A stretch of 64,000 bases of DNA from Symsagittifera roscoffensis (GCF_963678635.1 NC_087064.1:69554123-69618122); one strand, 5' to 3'; positions 47,526 through 58,699 are shown, counted from the stretch's first letter. Notes: generated by a model from the sequence alone, not told the origin. A program made the numbers and translations.

Positions 47526-48820
47526 CAAAAATTAGATTAAAAGGAGAAAATATCGTGAACAAAAGGTAATGTTTTAAATAACCAAGTGATTGAGACTGTT
47601 TATCATTAATTTCAGAAAAAAGTCTTAGGTTAATTATTGGAGCAGGAAAAACCCATAGCTAAGTATGGAGCTAAGGAAAGAACAAAAGAATATGATATTA
47701 CGATCTAAGAAAAAGAAAACTGAGTCGGTGAGTTAAAATTTTAAAGTGTTAAAATTTCATTTTTAATGAGCCGAAAAAGAATCTCGATGAATTACAAAAT
47801 TGTAACCAGAGCTCAAAAGGGGATTTTTTGCCCAGATAACGGAGCAGACAATCAAATATCGGTTTTCTCTATAGATCATTTGTTATGAAAAACAGATGAC
47901 TGAGGCAATTCAACAAAATAAAATATAAAAACGACCCAAACTGAAAAGAGGACCTTGATTTTCGTGGAAATCACTTTTCACATTAGAAAAATCGTTTTTT
48001 TAACCACTGATGTTGTGGCTACTTTAGGTCGATATTCAATTTTCTAAATCTAATTTCTCAACTTTTTTCCCTAGCTTTTTTAGTGCTGACTTCAACTTTG
48101 CTTATATATTGAGTTATTTAACGTTAGTTATATTGTACGTTATATTGAGTTATATTCAAAACTACCATTCATTTGAACTTAACTCTTTAAATTAACCATA
48201 ATGTGTATGCCACATAGTATAAACGATAGTTGTGGTCTTAGTAAGTAAAACTTTAGTCTCAATCGAGAGCTGCTGATACTCTTGCGGTGCTGCGAATCTA
48301 TATATAAGAAACGTTGACATTTTATTTTGCATTAGCATATGTACGATTATAATGCATCCAATCGAAAACTTTAAAATTGATTTGGATTGCTCCATGTAAA
48401 AGTGTTTTTGATATTTGTAAATACAATTATATAAAAAAAATTAGATTGGGCAATCCAGTTTTTCTATGTGACAGACTTCACTCAGCTTTCCTTTTCATTT
48501 GCCCAAAATGCGTTATTTAATCCAATTAGCTGGCCGCAATTCATTTTTTGAAATCTTTTTGTGCTGCATTATTTTTTTCCTCGTTATGTTTGACGGAGGA
48601 ACTAGAAAAATTTACATATGCCTTGAGTTTGGAAATCGGCTAGAAAAAACGCATCGACTTCAAAAAGCTAGCATTTTGCATAATTGGATATTGCATATTA
48701 GCTTAAAATTACATGCATTTTATTTTTTCCTCCCATTTATGCTATAAGGTCAATTAAGATATATTAGTTTGTAACGACAATCTTCTTAAGTCTCGTCTGA
48801 TTTGCTAATGTAGTTAAAAA
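47526..48820. other. No recognised gene
   Basis: AT-rich. The plus-strand frame at 48499-48747 (82 codons, hydrophobic first half) has no recognisable motif and no support beyond length. Confidence 0.35.
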
Positions 48821-49312
48821 TATTGTTCCGGTTTTCGAAGAAATCGGAATATTTATGCTCGGTTTGCTTTTTAGTTTATTCAGTCAAATTTTGCCGCTCG
48901 AAATAATAGTTTTCAACAAAAATCTTTATACCCTATTATAGATATCAACTTCCTGAGTTCAATTTCAAAAATATATTTTACCTCTGATTATTTTTTGTAA
49001 AGTTCTGAGGATTTAAAAATTGCCAAATTGGCCATGTTCTGGAATAAATTATGCGCACTTAGAAGAGTTTATGCATATTTCTGAGAGCGTAACGCAAATT
49101 AATTATGCGTTGCGAATTATCCCGCATAACAAAATCGTTCCAAATGAAATTGAGGCTAGCTATTTGGTCGTATTAATTTCGTTTTACGCCTTGATTTTGA
49201 CTAAAACGTATAGGTTTTCAATATTTTCTTATCCCAAAAACTATTCGATACGAATTAAGGGACAGTCGGAACATTCAGGTCTTTGCCCTGATATACGAGC
49301 AGTCTTGTTTGA
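48821..49312 (+). mobile_element. HINE-like element, second subfamily
   Basis: Starts ATTGTTCCGGTTTTCGAAG (5' motif plus a short hairpin) and ends GGGACAGTCGGAACATTCAGG with stem-loop region 'caggtctttgccctg' and ATACGAGCAGTCTTG. The middle differs from the main subfamily ('gagcgtaacgcaaattaattatgcgttgcg', 'gaattatcccgcataac'). About 492 bp. Both termini follow the family rule. Confidence 0.82.
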
Positions 49313-49890
49313 AGCTTTCTGGTTCTTCTAAATAATAAATTACCATATGCTTATGATAAGAAACTTTATTTATTGAATAGTATAAGAGAGATATTCATAA
49401 AATTTTTAAAAACTAAGAAGAAAATAGTTGTTTTTGTAAATTTTATCAATTTCCAACCTTGAACACTATTTTATATGTGTTAAAGGGCAGTTGAAGCATT
49501 CAGGACAATCTTGAATAAAGCAGTTTTGTATTAAACGATACTCGGCAAATATCACACCGAAAGTTTATAACCGGAATTCCTGGGAACTGGTAAATGGGTA
49601 AAACACAACAAAAAAAATCAGTGGGTAAAACAAAACTGTCAAAAACAATCAGTGGGTAAAACAAAAGTGTCGTAAACTCACCTAACTTTTTTCTTGCATC
49701 TGTTCGAAATATCCCAAATAAATGAGGAAAAATTGTGGGGAACTCCGCCTTTTTCAGCTTCTCACGGTTGATTTTTTTGGAAAGGGTATTAAATCGAATT
49801 CTTAGCTGCTAAAAACAACTTATCAAATTTTGTTGATGTATATGTCTGAATTTGAAGTCGAGTTGTCCATATCTGTCGTATTGATTTCAT
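49313..49890. repeat. Repeat T, copy 4
   Basis: Matches 40962-41590 from 'tttgaagctttctgg' through 'gggaactccgcctttttcagcttctcacgg'. It lies directly after a HINE 3' end, just as the BEL-flanking copy does, which shows the pre-insertion arrangement. 'cagtgggtaaaaca' is repeated near 49618-49665. Confidence 0.8.
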
Positions 49891-50030
49891 ACGACTCAAC
49901 ATTTTACACTTTGATATTGTCCAAAATTAATAGGTTTTCAAAATTTGTATCCCAAAAACTATTCGCTAGGAGTTAAGGGACAGTCGGAACATTCAGGGCT
50001 TTGTCCTGATATACGAGCGTTCGTGTTCAT
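49891..50030 (+). mobile_element. HINE-like 3' fragment
   Basis: 'actattcgctaggagttaaggg', then ACAGTCGGAACATTCAGGGC, stem-loop CAGGGCTTTGTCCTG and 'atacgagcg'. Only the last 140 bp of the element is present. Confidence 0.75.
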
Positions 50031-51542
50031 TTTAGGGATTCCTCGATTAAAAAAAAATATTTTTGGAGTACGCAAAACCAATTATTTGTCAGCTATTTCT
50101 TAATTGCCGTCTAACCATGAACTTGATGATTATAAGAACAAGAAGAAGACTTACTGGCATTAGTTTACATCAATTAAGAACAACAAGGCAAAACAGAAAC
50201 TTTCATTAAAAAAACAAAAAAATTTTTAAATTCACTCAAAAGGAGTTCCAATTAGAACTTCAAGGCTTTGAAAAAACTAACATTTCTATATGAAATAAGA
50301 AATTATATGAGAAAATTGAGTAAACAGAAGAGCTCTCGAATATTTTATGGCAAAAGAAATCAAAAACAAAACTTTATCAGTATGCATAGTTTCACTGCTT
50401 CAAAAAACACCATCAGTTTTTTTTGTTGTCCAAAAATTAATCGCTGTTTTCTTTTGCATACAGTAAAAACCTGAAAATTGAAACATCGATTGAATCAGAA
50501 GACAATTTGTTAATGAATTATTCTGAATTCTTAGAAAAAATATCTTTTTTGATCAAGACATCTGTATAATAGATACAGGAATTGGTCAATCAGAATTGTG
50601 TATTTACCAATCTGAAAAAAATGACACCATCTGAAAAAACAATAACCAAATCAGGGCGTCGAATTCAAAATAAGTAGAAAAAAAGTGTTAGGCAAGTAAG
50701 ATTACTGCCGTTAAGATGTCCATACCTATTGATCGGTCATCAAAAAAACGCCTACAAAGTTTTTCCTCTTAAAATATATATCGCTTAAAATCAAACGATT
50801 CATTTTATATGTTTTAACATTGATTTGTTGTCTCAATGGCATGTTTGTTGTTAAGGTTTCTTCATCCTCTTTATCTAGCACCAATTAGGAGACCTAACAA
50901 CTCGCATGCGTGCCGCATAGCATGCGCAATTAAACTGATTGCTCAGTTTGATACGGCACGCATCAGTTTGAGCTTCAGTTGCAAACGTGAGAAAATAACC
51001 TAAATCTAATTACGCTAATAGCCATCCGCATGCGAAGAGGCAACACATGCAAATAGGCCTTCGGTAGCTCAGTCAGGCTGATAAAAGTTTCGAGCCTATC
51101 AGAATTGCATTCCTTATGAATGTCAACACAAAGCCAATATGAGATTGTAAGCTTTTTTATGCTGCTGTTTTTGTTTTCAGTTTTCTGCATAAAGTTTTCA
51201 ATGAATAACAACGCATTTCGTTTTTCGACTTTTCCGATTGGTTGAAAATCTTCCACCATTCGGTATCGCTTTTAAAAGTAGACCCCTATTTACTTATTGT
51301 GGCTACCTGGCGGTCATTTTTTTTGATATACTTCTGCCCTTTAAGCCATTTTTAGTTTGAAATAGGTTTAATAATCGGAACAGCCCTCATAGAACCGCTG
51401 ATATTGAAATTTGGAGAACTAAATTGCAAAATGCTTTATTATTGGAAGGATGCTTGCAAATATGCACAATGTGAACAAAAATATTTACTGTTTGAATATA
51501 AAACTGCTTAAAAAAACTATGACGAACAGAAACAATATGTTA
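50031..51542. other. No recognised gene; one inverted repeat
   Basis: AT-rich. At about 50903-50965 GCGTGCCGCAT pairs with ATACGGCACGC around 'gattgctcag'-type sequence. A tRNA-like GGTAGCTCAG at 51063 is not part of a cloverleaf. The minus-strand frame 50975-51259 has no motif. Confidence 0.35.
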
Positions 51543-52083
51543 TTGTTCCGACTTTCGATACGAAAGTAACGGAATATTTGTGCTCGGGGTGAGTTTTTTT
51601 TCTTCAGACAAATTTCGACTTTTTAACTAGCCATTTTTGACGGAATTTTTTTATCATTCGAAAGGTATTGTTGTCCTGAGCTTAAATTCGAAAAAATATT
51701 TCACCTGTGATCATTTTTCGTAAAGTTACGGGGGTTTAAAGATTGCCATTTTGGCAATTTTGACCAATTTGGGACAATTAACGCGCGATATAATTCGCGC
51801 TATTAACGCGTACGCGGAGATTTAATCCGTCTTAGAAATGGTTCCAAATTGGTTGAACGAAGCTTATTTGCCATAATTGATTTGTTACAAGGAACGATAT
51901 CTCACTTTTGTACTTTATATGGCGTGTGGGGGGATGATTTTTCATAAAAAATTTAAAGTTTTAGTAAAAAAAATTTTCGTTTTATTTTATTTAATTTTTT
52001 TTTCTAATGTTATTACTGCTGCTCCATAAACCTTAAAGGCAGTCGGAACATTCAGGGCTTCGCCCTGATACGAGCAGTCTTGT
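51543..52083 (+). mobile_element. HINE-like element, tandem unit 1
   Basis: Starts TTGTTCCGACTTTCGATACG and has the full interior including TAACGCGCGATATAATTCGC and GCTATTAACGCGTACGCGG. It ends GCAGTCGGAACATTCAGGGC, stem-loop CAGGGCTTCGCCCTG, ATACGAGCAGTCTTG. It joins directly to the next unit with no spacer. Confidence 0.92.
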
Positions 52084-52604
52084 TGTTCCGACTTTCGATA
52101 CGAAAGTAACGGAATCTTTGTGCTCGGGGTGGGTTTTTTTTTCTTCAGACAAATTTCGACTTTTCAACTAGCCATTTTTGACGGAATTTTTTTTTATATC
52201 ATTCGAAAGGTATTGTTTCCCTAAGCTCAAATTTGAAAAGATATTTCACCTGTGATCTTTTTTCGTAAAGTTATGGGGGGTTTAAAGATTGCGATTTTGG
52301 CCAATTTGGGACAATTAACGCGCGATATAGTTCGCGTAAGCGGAGAGTTAATCCGTCTTAGAAATCGTTCCAAATTGATTTAACAGAGCTTATTTGCCAT
52401 AGTTGATTTGTTACAAGTAGCGAAATTTATGCTTTTGTACTTTATATGGCGTGTGGGGAGATGATTTTCATAAAAAAATTTCAAATTTAAAAAAAAAATT
52501 TCATTTTGTTTTATTACTTTTAATTTTTTAATGTTATTACTGCTCCATAAACCTTAATAGGCAGTCGGAACATTCAGGGCTTCGCCCTGATACGAGCAGT
52601 CTTG
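52084..52604 (+). mobile_element. HINE-like element, tandem unit 2
   Basis: Same termini as unit 1. It is shorter by about 20 bp because the CG-rich core lacks 'gctattaacgcgt' (it reads GATATAGTTCGCGTAAGCGG). Joined to units 1 and 3 head to tail at CAGTCTTG|TTGTTCCGAC. Confidence 0.92.
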
Positions 52605-53143
52605 TTGTTCCGACTTTCGATACGAAAGTAACTGAATATTTGTGCTCGGGGTGGGTTTTTTTTTTCTTCAGACAAATTTCGACTTTTTAACTAGCCATTT
52701 TTGACGGAATTTTTTTTATCATTCGAAAACCATTGTTGTCCTGAGCTTAAATTTGAAAAGATATTTCACCTGTGATCATTTTGCGTAAAATTATGAGGGT
52801 TTAAAGATTGCCATTTTGGCCATTTTGACCAATTTGGGACAATTAACGCGCGATATATTTCGCGCTATTAACGCGTTAGCGGAGATTTAATCCGTCTCAT
52901 AAATCGTTCCAAATTGGTTGAACGAAGCTTATTTGCCATAATTGATTTGTTACAAGGAACGAAATCGATCTTTTTTTACTTCATATTGCGTGTGGGGGGA
53001 TGATTTTCATAAAAAATTTCAAATAAAAAAAAAAATTCAATTAATTTTATTTCATTTAATTTTTTATGTTATTACTGCTGCTCCATAAACCTTAAAAAGC
53101 AGTCAGAACATTCAGGGCTTTGCCCTGATACCAGCAGTCTTGT
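52605..53143 (+). mobile_element. HINE-like element, tandem unit 3
   Basis: Full-length unit with TTGTTCCGACTTTCGATACG at the start and GCAGTCAGAACATTCAGGGC, stem-loop CAGGGCTTTGCCCTG, ATACCAGCAGTCTTG at the end. Three units differ from each other at many positions, so they are not a very recent amplification. Confidence 0.92.
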
Positions 53144-53377
53144 TTATTTTGAAAACAAAACTGCTTACATCAGGATGGCGACATAGTTGATGTGTTTTCC
53201 TTCAACTTGTCTACAGTGTTTTTATTCTAACTATCAAAGTTCTATGAGACATATTGTTTTTTCTAACGAGTTCGTTATTTTTCATTATGAAAATTAAGGT
53301 TTTGTGAAAATGATTTGACTTCATTTTACGCTCTACATCATGATTTAATATTTGGCCCATTAAAATGGGTCTACATC
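53144..53377. other. No recognised feature
   Basis: AT-rich flank of the tandem array. Confidence 0.4.
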
Positions 53378-53720
53378 TGGGGCGGATCTAGGATTTTCTC
53401 AAGGGGGTGGGGCGGATATTAAAAAAAAAATTCAAATATTTTTTCGACCTTTCTTACTCGACCAAATTATTTGTTTTGATCTCTCCCAAATTACTTTAAA
53501 GACCTTATTTTGATCAATATTTCTATTTCTGAAAAAAGCTTGAACGTTTTCAGCGACACTTTTTTGGAAAATTACGTTTTTTTGGCGCGTGCTCCTTCCT
53601 GATTGGCGCCTTCAGGAAAATTTTAGGGGCAGCTAAAAATGGGTATCTCAAATAGTACAATTGGGGGACCGTTCGGGTCGGCAAGGGTCGAATCCCCCCC
53701 TAAACCCTCTAGTGCTTTAC
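53378..53720. mobile_element. Possible DNA transposon remnant with G-run/C-run ends
   Basis: GGGGCGGATCTAGGATTTTC followed by AAGGGGGTGGGGCGG at the left, and CCCCCCCTAAACCCTC at the right, have the look of the inverted 'GGCGGATCCAGGATTT...GGGGGGG' ends common in metazoan repeats. The termini pair only loosely and no target duplication was found. Confidence 0.35.
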
Positions 53721-54535
53721 ATTAAAAAAAGCTCTCATATTCTGTTACTTCAGCGGCTTGTCATAGGAAGAAATACTCAAATGTTGGAAGGGAAACTCTG
53801 TTTCACGTACGATTTTTAATAAATTTCTGTTACCTAATTGTTGCTAACGCAAAGCCAAAAAAATGTTTAAGTTGTTAGGTCTCTTAATTGCTTAATAAAA
53901 CATTTAATTCAATATCCAAACAATCGAGTAAGAAAACCGAATAACTCTTAGAAACGCTAATACAACAAAAAACTATACTAGAATGCATTTCACAAGCGTT
54001 TTTTTTCTGATAAATTTGAGGGCTTTTCTCTAGACATTTACAAACTTTGTATATTTTTTTACTGTATTTCCGAATCAAATTTCTAGCTAAAAACTCAAAT
54101 TTGCAGAAATTTACTCTTGCAAATATTTCTTGACTTTATAATTTCTTTTTTAACAAATTGATCCAAGTTTCAGGTTTTAGCGGCTATTTCCCCACCATCA
54201 TAGCATTTAGTGGTTAGGCGTAATGGCTCAGAAACCTTCAACATTTTATTCGGACAACTTTAAGCCGAACTAATTATTTCAAACTAAACTTGTAATTTTG
54301 CCTAAGCTGTCTAGAAAAATTACGAAGATAAAATTTTCATTATTGATTTTGTTTTTGTTATTCACTACGTTGTTATTCTTTTTAGTTAGTTATTTTTTTC
54401 AGCATCTTGACTGAAGTTTTTGATAATTTATTTCGAGTATCCATATAAAGTATATTTGATTAAAACTTTGGCTAGTCAAGATTGCGGCTCTGAGGCAACG
54501 CATCTACCTTTTTTTCGAAAATCATAACACAAATT
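53721..54535. other. No recognised feature
   Basis: AT-rich, no supported gene. Confidence 0.4.
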
Positions 54536-54727
54536 GGATCTACTTAACAATCCCCCCATCACCGCTTTCAAGAAAGGGGGAGATTGTTAAGTAGATTACT
54601 TGCAGCGAAATTTCGACCAATCAGAATGCGAATTTCCATACAGCGCTCTAGTGCGAATTTACTGTTTTTATTTACAGGGGTGGCGATTCTTTAGTAGATT
54701 CAATAGGGGTGATTGTTAAGTAGATCC
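54536..54727. mobile_element. MITE, GGATCTACTTAACAA family, near-intact
   Basis: GGATCTACTTAACAATCCCC at the left and GATTGTTAAGTAGATCC at the right are inverted. A second internal copy of the inverted pair ends at about 54596, giving a left-end hairpin. Flanks read CACAAATT and CAAAAATT, a 7 of 8 match that fits an 8-bp target duplication. About 192 bp, non-coding. Confidence 0.82.
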
Positions 54728-55716
54728 CAAAAATTTTCTCTTGGCTTCAGAAAAACTGTTTTTAATAATTTAGAAATATTAGCCCGCATGAAAACACCCA
54801 GCAGTTTCATTGTTTCTGAAAAAAATGTACTCAGAACTGTTCTTCAACCTCGGCGGCAATTAGAAACAAATAGTTTTAATCAATTTTATTTTAATGATTC
54901 TGGAATAAGCAAACATCAAGTACGAATGAAACCGAACTCACCTACACAATTCAACATTCAGGGAGGGAACTTTAAACTAGAACCAAATATAACAAACTAA
55001 AAGCTATGTAATATCTATTTGTAGAATTTATAATACACTTTATTATTTCTAGTAGCACACTGACAATTTCCAAATTGTCATAATTTTATAAACTGAAAAC
55101 TTAGAAATGGGTTCATTTTTTGCGTGGCCTTCAAAATGAACTAAAATTATACAATTTTTAGACTTCAAGTCTGCATCGATTAAGTTTTTGTTAAGTTAAC
55201 AATAAGGTATAGTCTAGTTTCAGGCTGAAGTGCTGAATTCAGTTTTGCTATGAGTTTTTTTCCAACCAATCAGAGTGTAGCATTCGACGAAGTTGTATGG
55301 GTATTGATTCTGTATTGCTCGACTGCCATTGGCTAATAACCAGCCTTGGTCTCTCGTTTGTGTAATACTCTCGTTTGTGTAAATAGTCTTAAGCTCAGCT
55401 TTCGGCTCACGTCTCAAAATGGGCATCCGTTTGCCCAATGACCTCTTCGACCTAAAAAGCACACAATTTTGATCAAAAATAGTCTTATAATTAGTTGAGG
55501 AGAATTCAGGACAAAATGTTGCGACCACAGAGAAGCTCTTTACCGAGAAACAAAGTTATGCCTATGACGAAGAAAAAATTAAATGTTTTCTCTCCGTAAT
55601 TTTTTTCATTCAAAGAAAGATGCATATATTTTTCTTGTCTCGAACCAACAATGCAACAACAAAATGGCTATAAAAATTTCAATATATTTTAGTTAGCGTA
55701 AAAAAACAGAACCTAC
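54728..55716. other. Non-coding or intronic sequence downstream of the Gly-rich exon
   Basis: Open frames at 54713-55000 (plus) and 55220-55528 (minus) lack motifs; the former starts inside the MITE. I searched by eye for the second half of a CCHC knuckle on the minus strand and did not find it here. Confidence 0.35.
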
Positions 55717-56021
55717 CGCACTTATAACAGTGTCCATATCCTCCGAAGTACCTCCCAGGGATTCCCAAGCTGTAGTCATTTCCGCCACCACCGTTCCCAC
55801 CGGAGCCACCCACGGAGCCAATTGCACTCCCGGAGGAGGGGCCAGGTCCAGATGGTCCAGAAGACCCGGAGGAGCCTGGTGCTGATCCGATGCGGTCGTG
55901 GAAGTTTCCGGAGGAACCTCCAACTCCCGAGGACGACATGTTTGAGTTGACAGGGGAGGAGATGGAAATTCCTCCGTTGCCATGGTTACCGTTGCGTCCA
56001 TTGTTGCGGTTGAGACCAGAT
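55717..56021 (-). CDS. Internal exon, Gly/Ser/Asn-rich protein with half a CCHC knuckle
   Basis: This 305-bp block is far richer in G+C than its surroundings. On the minus strand it encodes an Asn/Gly-rich start (NRNNGRNGNHGNGG), a Ser/Gly/Pro low-complexity middle, and GRYFGGYGHCYKCG. The last residues are the first two Cys of a CX2CX4HX4C zinc knuckle, and the frame then meets a strong donor (G|GTAGGT at 55717/55716). The acceptor is probably TTTAG at 56022. Such composition is typical of RNA-binding proteins, so a role in RNA metabolism is plausible but inferred. The remaining exons were not found. The competing plus-strand frame is shorter and less coherent. Confidence 0.55.
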
Positions 56022-57091
56022 CTAAACGGCCCAATGTGTTTTATTAAAAGAACAATTTTTTTGAACAGGTTTCTGAAATCTATATTCAATTTCAAACTTT
56101 TTGCCCAGCTATCATCTGTTTTAATAGCTGTTGTCTTTATGTTTTAATAGCTATTGAAACCAAATTGTGATAATTTTTTGAGTATTGGTACTGGCTCGAT
56201 CTACTTGATTTGTAATTGACAGTTGCTGATTGACCTGGTCTACAATAGAAAAAAAAAAACAAATAACCAAGAACCCCGACCATATTAGTGGCTTTAATGA
56301 TGCTATCTGCCAAAAGAGGATGCTATAAATTCCATGAAGCATTATAAAGACTCAATTTGGTTTTATTTTTTCCTCAGCAACCAATTTTTGTTTCGCTATT
56401 TTTAAAATGAAAAGGTTGCTTTTATCAATAATGAGCAATTGAATAAATTGACATTAAAATTGAAAAGGAAAACTTCACTGTGACTTCGTGCTTCCAACTC
56501 CATCTTCGTTTAATATGGTCATTTTCATTGAGGTCATTTTGGAAAGAAATAGAAAAATTATCGCCAAAAAGGCAATTTGGTGGCAACTGCTCAGAACTGT
56601 TTGCGATTTTAATAATTTCTAGCTAATAATTTCATAGCAATCAACTTTGAAGCTAACTTGCAGCCGGAATGGTATAGATGTTCGCTAAATTAAGACCTAA
56701 AATAGTTGCCACAATCAATCCTAGATTTTTCCGAAGTTGGTTTTTACCGATGGTTTTAGGCTAGCATGTCTGCATGATTGTACACAACGAAACATTTTGT
56801 ATGTTCAAAAAAATGCATGCAAGCAAAACGCGTGAAAAGTGTAACGTATTTGTTTCATTGAAAAAAATCTTGAATATCTTTCAATTTCATTTTTAAAACA
56901 CAGTTTAGAAGAAGTATGTCCTTTTCAAATCCTCGACAAAAATTTTAGCCCTAACTTGAGTCTCGCTTACCAACAAAATACAACTGCAGTAAAAAAAATT
57001 GAAATCAAAACTGATCTACACATTTTTTTTTCATGAAAACACAGCAAGTCGATATCTTCAATGGGATATATAATTTTTTTGTTAAAAACTA
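56022..57091. other. No recognised feature (possible intron)
   Basis: AT-rich sequence upstream of the Gly-rich exon on the minus strand. No RRM or other exon could be identified. Confidence 0.35.
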
Positions 57092-57153
57092 GGACCAAGT
57101 TAACATCCCCTCCCCCCTAATTACGTTTAGGGGGGAGGTTGTTAACTTGATCC
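57092..57153. mobile_element. Minimal MITE, GGACCAAGTTAACA family, with exact 8-bp TSD
   Basis: Only 62 bp: GGACCAAGTTAACATCCCC, then a palindromic centre around 'ccccccctaattacgtttagggggg', then TTGTTAACTTGATCC. It is flanked on both sides by AAAAACTA. The whole element is one hairpin, effectively two termini and nothing else. Confidence 0.88.
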
Positions 57154-57164
57154 AAAAACTATTA

Positions 57165-57241
57165 TTCCGATCGCCGAAAATTGACTGAATAAAAAACCAC
57201 ACCAAGCATAAAAATTCCGTTTTCTTCGACTGTCGGAACAA
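57165..57241 (-). mobile_element. HINE-like 5' end fragment
   Basis: 'attgactgaataaaaaaccacacc.agcataaaaattccgttttcttcgactgtcggaaca' is the outer 75 bp of the second subfamily in minus orientation, directly beside the minimal MITE. Confidence 0.65.
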
Positions 57242-58111
57242 AAACTATTTCAGCGTTGCCATTATGCAATGAAATTTAGCATGGTAAACAAACTAAGTAC
57301 TGAGAACAGATATGTTTTCCATATTTGAATCGTAACAACACGCGTTTAGACTCAATAACACGTAAATCAACTATATTAAAACTGGCATTTTAAAATATAG
57401 GGGTGGGAACTGGAAAAAAGTCAATTTCCACTGCAGCTCAATTTGGGAAAACTCAAATGTGGTTATTTTTGAACATGATATTGTGAAATTATAAATAGTG
57501 ATATTCTAAACAGCAGACTCGAATGGGCGGTAAATTTCGACCAAACAATCCAAAATTTACTGCTCTTCATGCGATGGTTTCTTTCAACTGAACATTACTT
57601 CAAACCTAACTTTGCTTGTGAATCCAACAATTCGAACATTGGCATGATAAATATTACCAAAAAGCTCAAAAATAACTGATTTCACAAAAGTAGCCCAGTC
57701 CTAGTAGTACTGCTTCGGAGAATTTCTCCGACAATTCTTTCCATATTGAGAATCGCGACCAAAACTGCTTTAAAAATTATCACTTTTAACCTTTATTTTT
57801 TGAAGTTTATAAAATTGGTTTTAAAAGCCACATTACGCGATAGTTTTTTTTTACTTGGTGAAGTCGACGGACACAGTTATATTAAAACATTTTTAGTAAT
57901 TTTTTCTTGCTGTTTAAATTTATATTATTTAACTTGCGCGACTAAAATTTTAACTATTTAAATTAATATTATTACACTTGCGAGAGCAAGTGTCTTGTAA
58001 TCGGGAACAAGCCTTGGCTCTTTTTCCTTTTCCCCCACCACACTCAAACATGAATTTTATGGTCTAACGAGTGGTTTTACGAGGTTAATTATGAAGACCA
58101 AATAGGAGTAG
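57242..58111. other. Unassigned, with a perfect short hairpin
   Basis: ACACTTGCGAGAGCAAGTGT at 57974-57993 is a perfect 8-bp stem with a GAGA loop, followed by CTTGTAATC. The layout recalls the HINE 3' end (stem-loop then CAGTCTTG), but no other part of an element is evident. Confidence 0.4.
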
Positions 58112-58113
58112 TA

Positions 58114-58320
58114 TTGTATCGTGTCCCGGATCCTAAGGGGGGGTCCTTCCTAAGGGGGGGGTCCTCACGTAAAGCAAAATCCTAGGAAAGGGGTCCTTAA
58201 TTTTTTGGAGGACCCCTATCCTAGGATTTTGTAAATGATCGCAAGTTCCCACCCCTAAAGTAAAAGACCCCCTCCTTAGGATCTTGTTAAGCTGAGCTCA
58301 ACAACCGGGACGCGATACAA
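58114..58320. mobile_element. Palindromic MITE with TA target duplication
   Basis: Termini TTGTATCGTGTCCCGG and CCGGGACGCGATACAA are inverted with one mismatch and flanked by TA on each side. The interior is itself inverted: AAAATCCTAGGAAAGGGGTC pairs with GACCCCTATCCTAGGATTTT, and GGATCCTAAGGGGGGG is echoed by CCCCCTCCTTAGGATC. 207 bp. A TA duplication fits mobilisation by a Tc1/mariner-type transposase. Confidence 0.87.
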
Positions 58321-58699
58321 TAATTCCTTCTAATTCCTTTGAAAGCGGTCCCTTTTCCCGCGATAATTAAAATTAATCGTCCTAATTCCTGAACTTTTCT
58401 TTTTTCGTCCTAGTTTCATGTGGATATCATTTCCTGGCTTTCTTTCTTTTCGTCAAAGATTTGTCATGCTATTAAAGTTTATTATTCAAAACAAGCCTAA
58501 GGATTTCACACATTTGTTTGAATTAACACTTGGTTTGTGTCTACTAGTTTATTTGCCTGAAGCTATTTATGTTAAAACAGTGATTGAGCTCAATACGAGT
58601 ATTTTATTAGTTGTAAATTGGTAAAAACCAAAACATATACAAGTCGAAGTATAAAAAGGACGAAGAGTAAAAATCATCTGAAAATATATGTTTCAGACT
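58321..58699. other. Downstream flank of the polymerase gene
   Basis: AT-rich. No clear AATAAA signal could be picked just after the minus-strand stop. The plus-strand frame 58418-58624 has no motif. Confidence 0.35.

Noticed and set aside
48499-48747. Small membrane protein gene
   Set aside because: Hydrophobic first half only; no family signature, no splice or promoter context.
51062-51145. tRNA-like GGTAGCTCAGT
   Set aside because: The rest does not fold as a cloverleaf and there is no T-loop at the right spacing.
54713-55000. 95-codon plus-strand open frame as a gene
   Set aside because: It starts inside a MITE terminus and shows no motif.
55890-56147. Plus-strand Pro/Glu-rich open frame
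   Set aside because: It is antisense to the Gly-rich exon, whose minus-strand reading has a zinc-knuckle start and good splice sites.
57974-57993. Bacterial-type terminator hairpin
   Set aside because: No bacterial gene context and no U-run; it is more likely part of a repeat.
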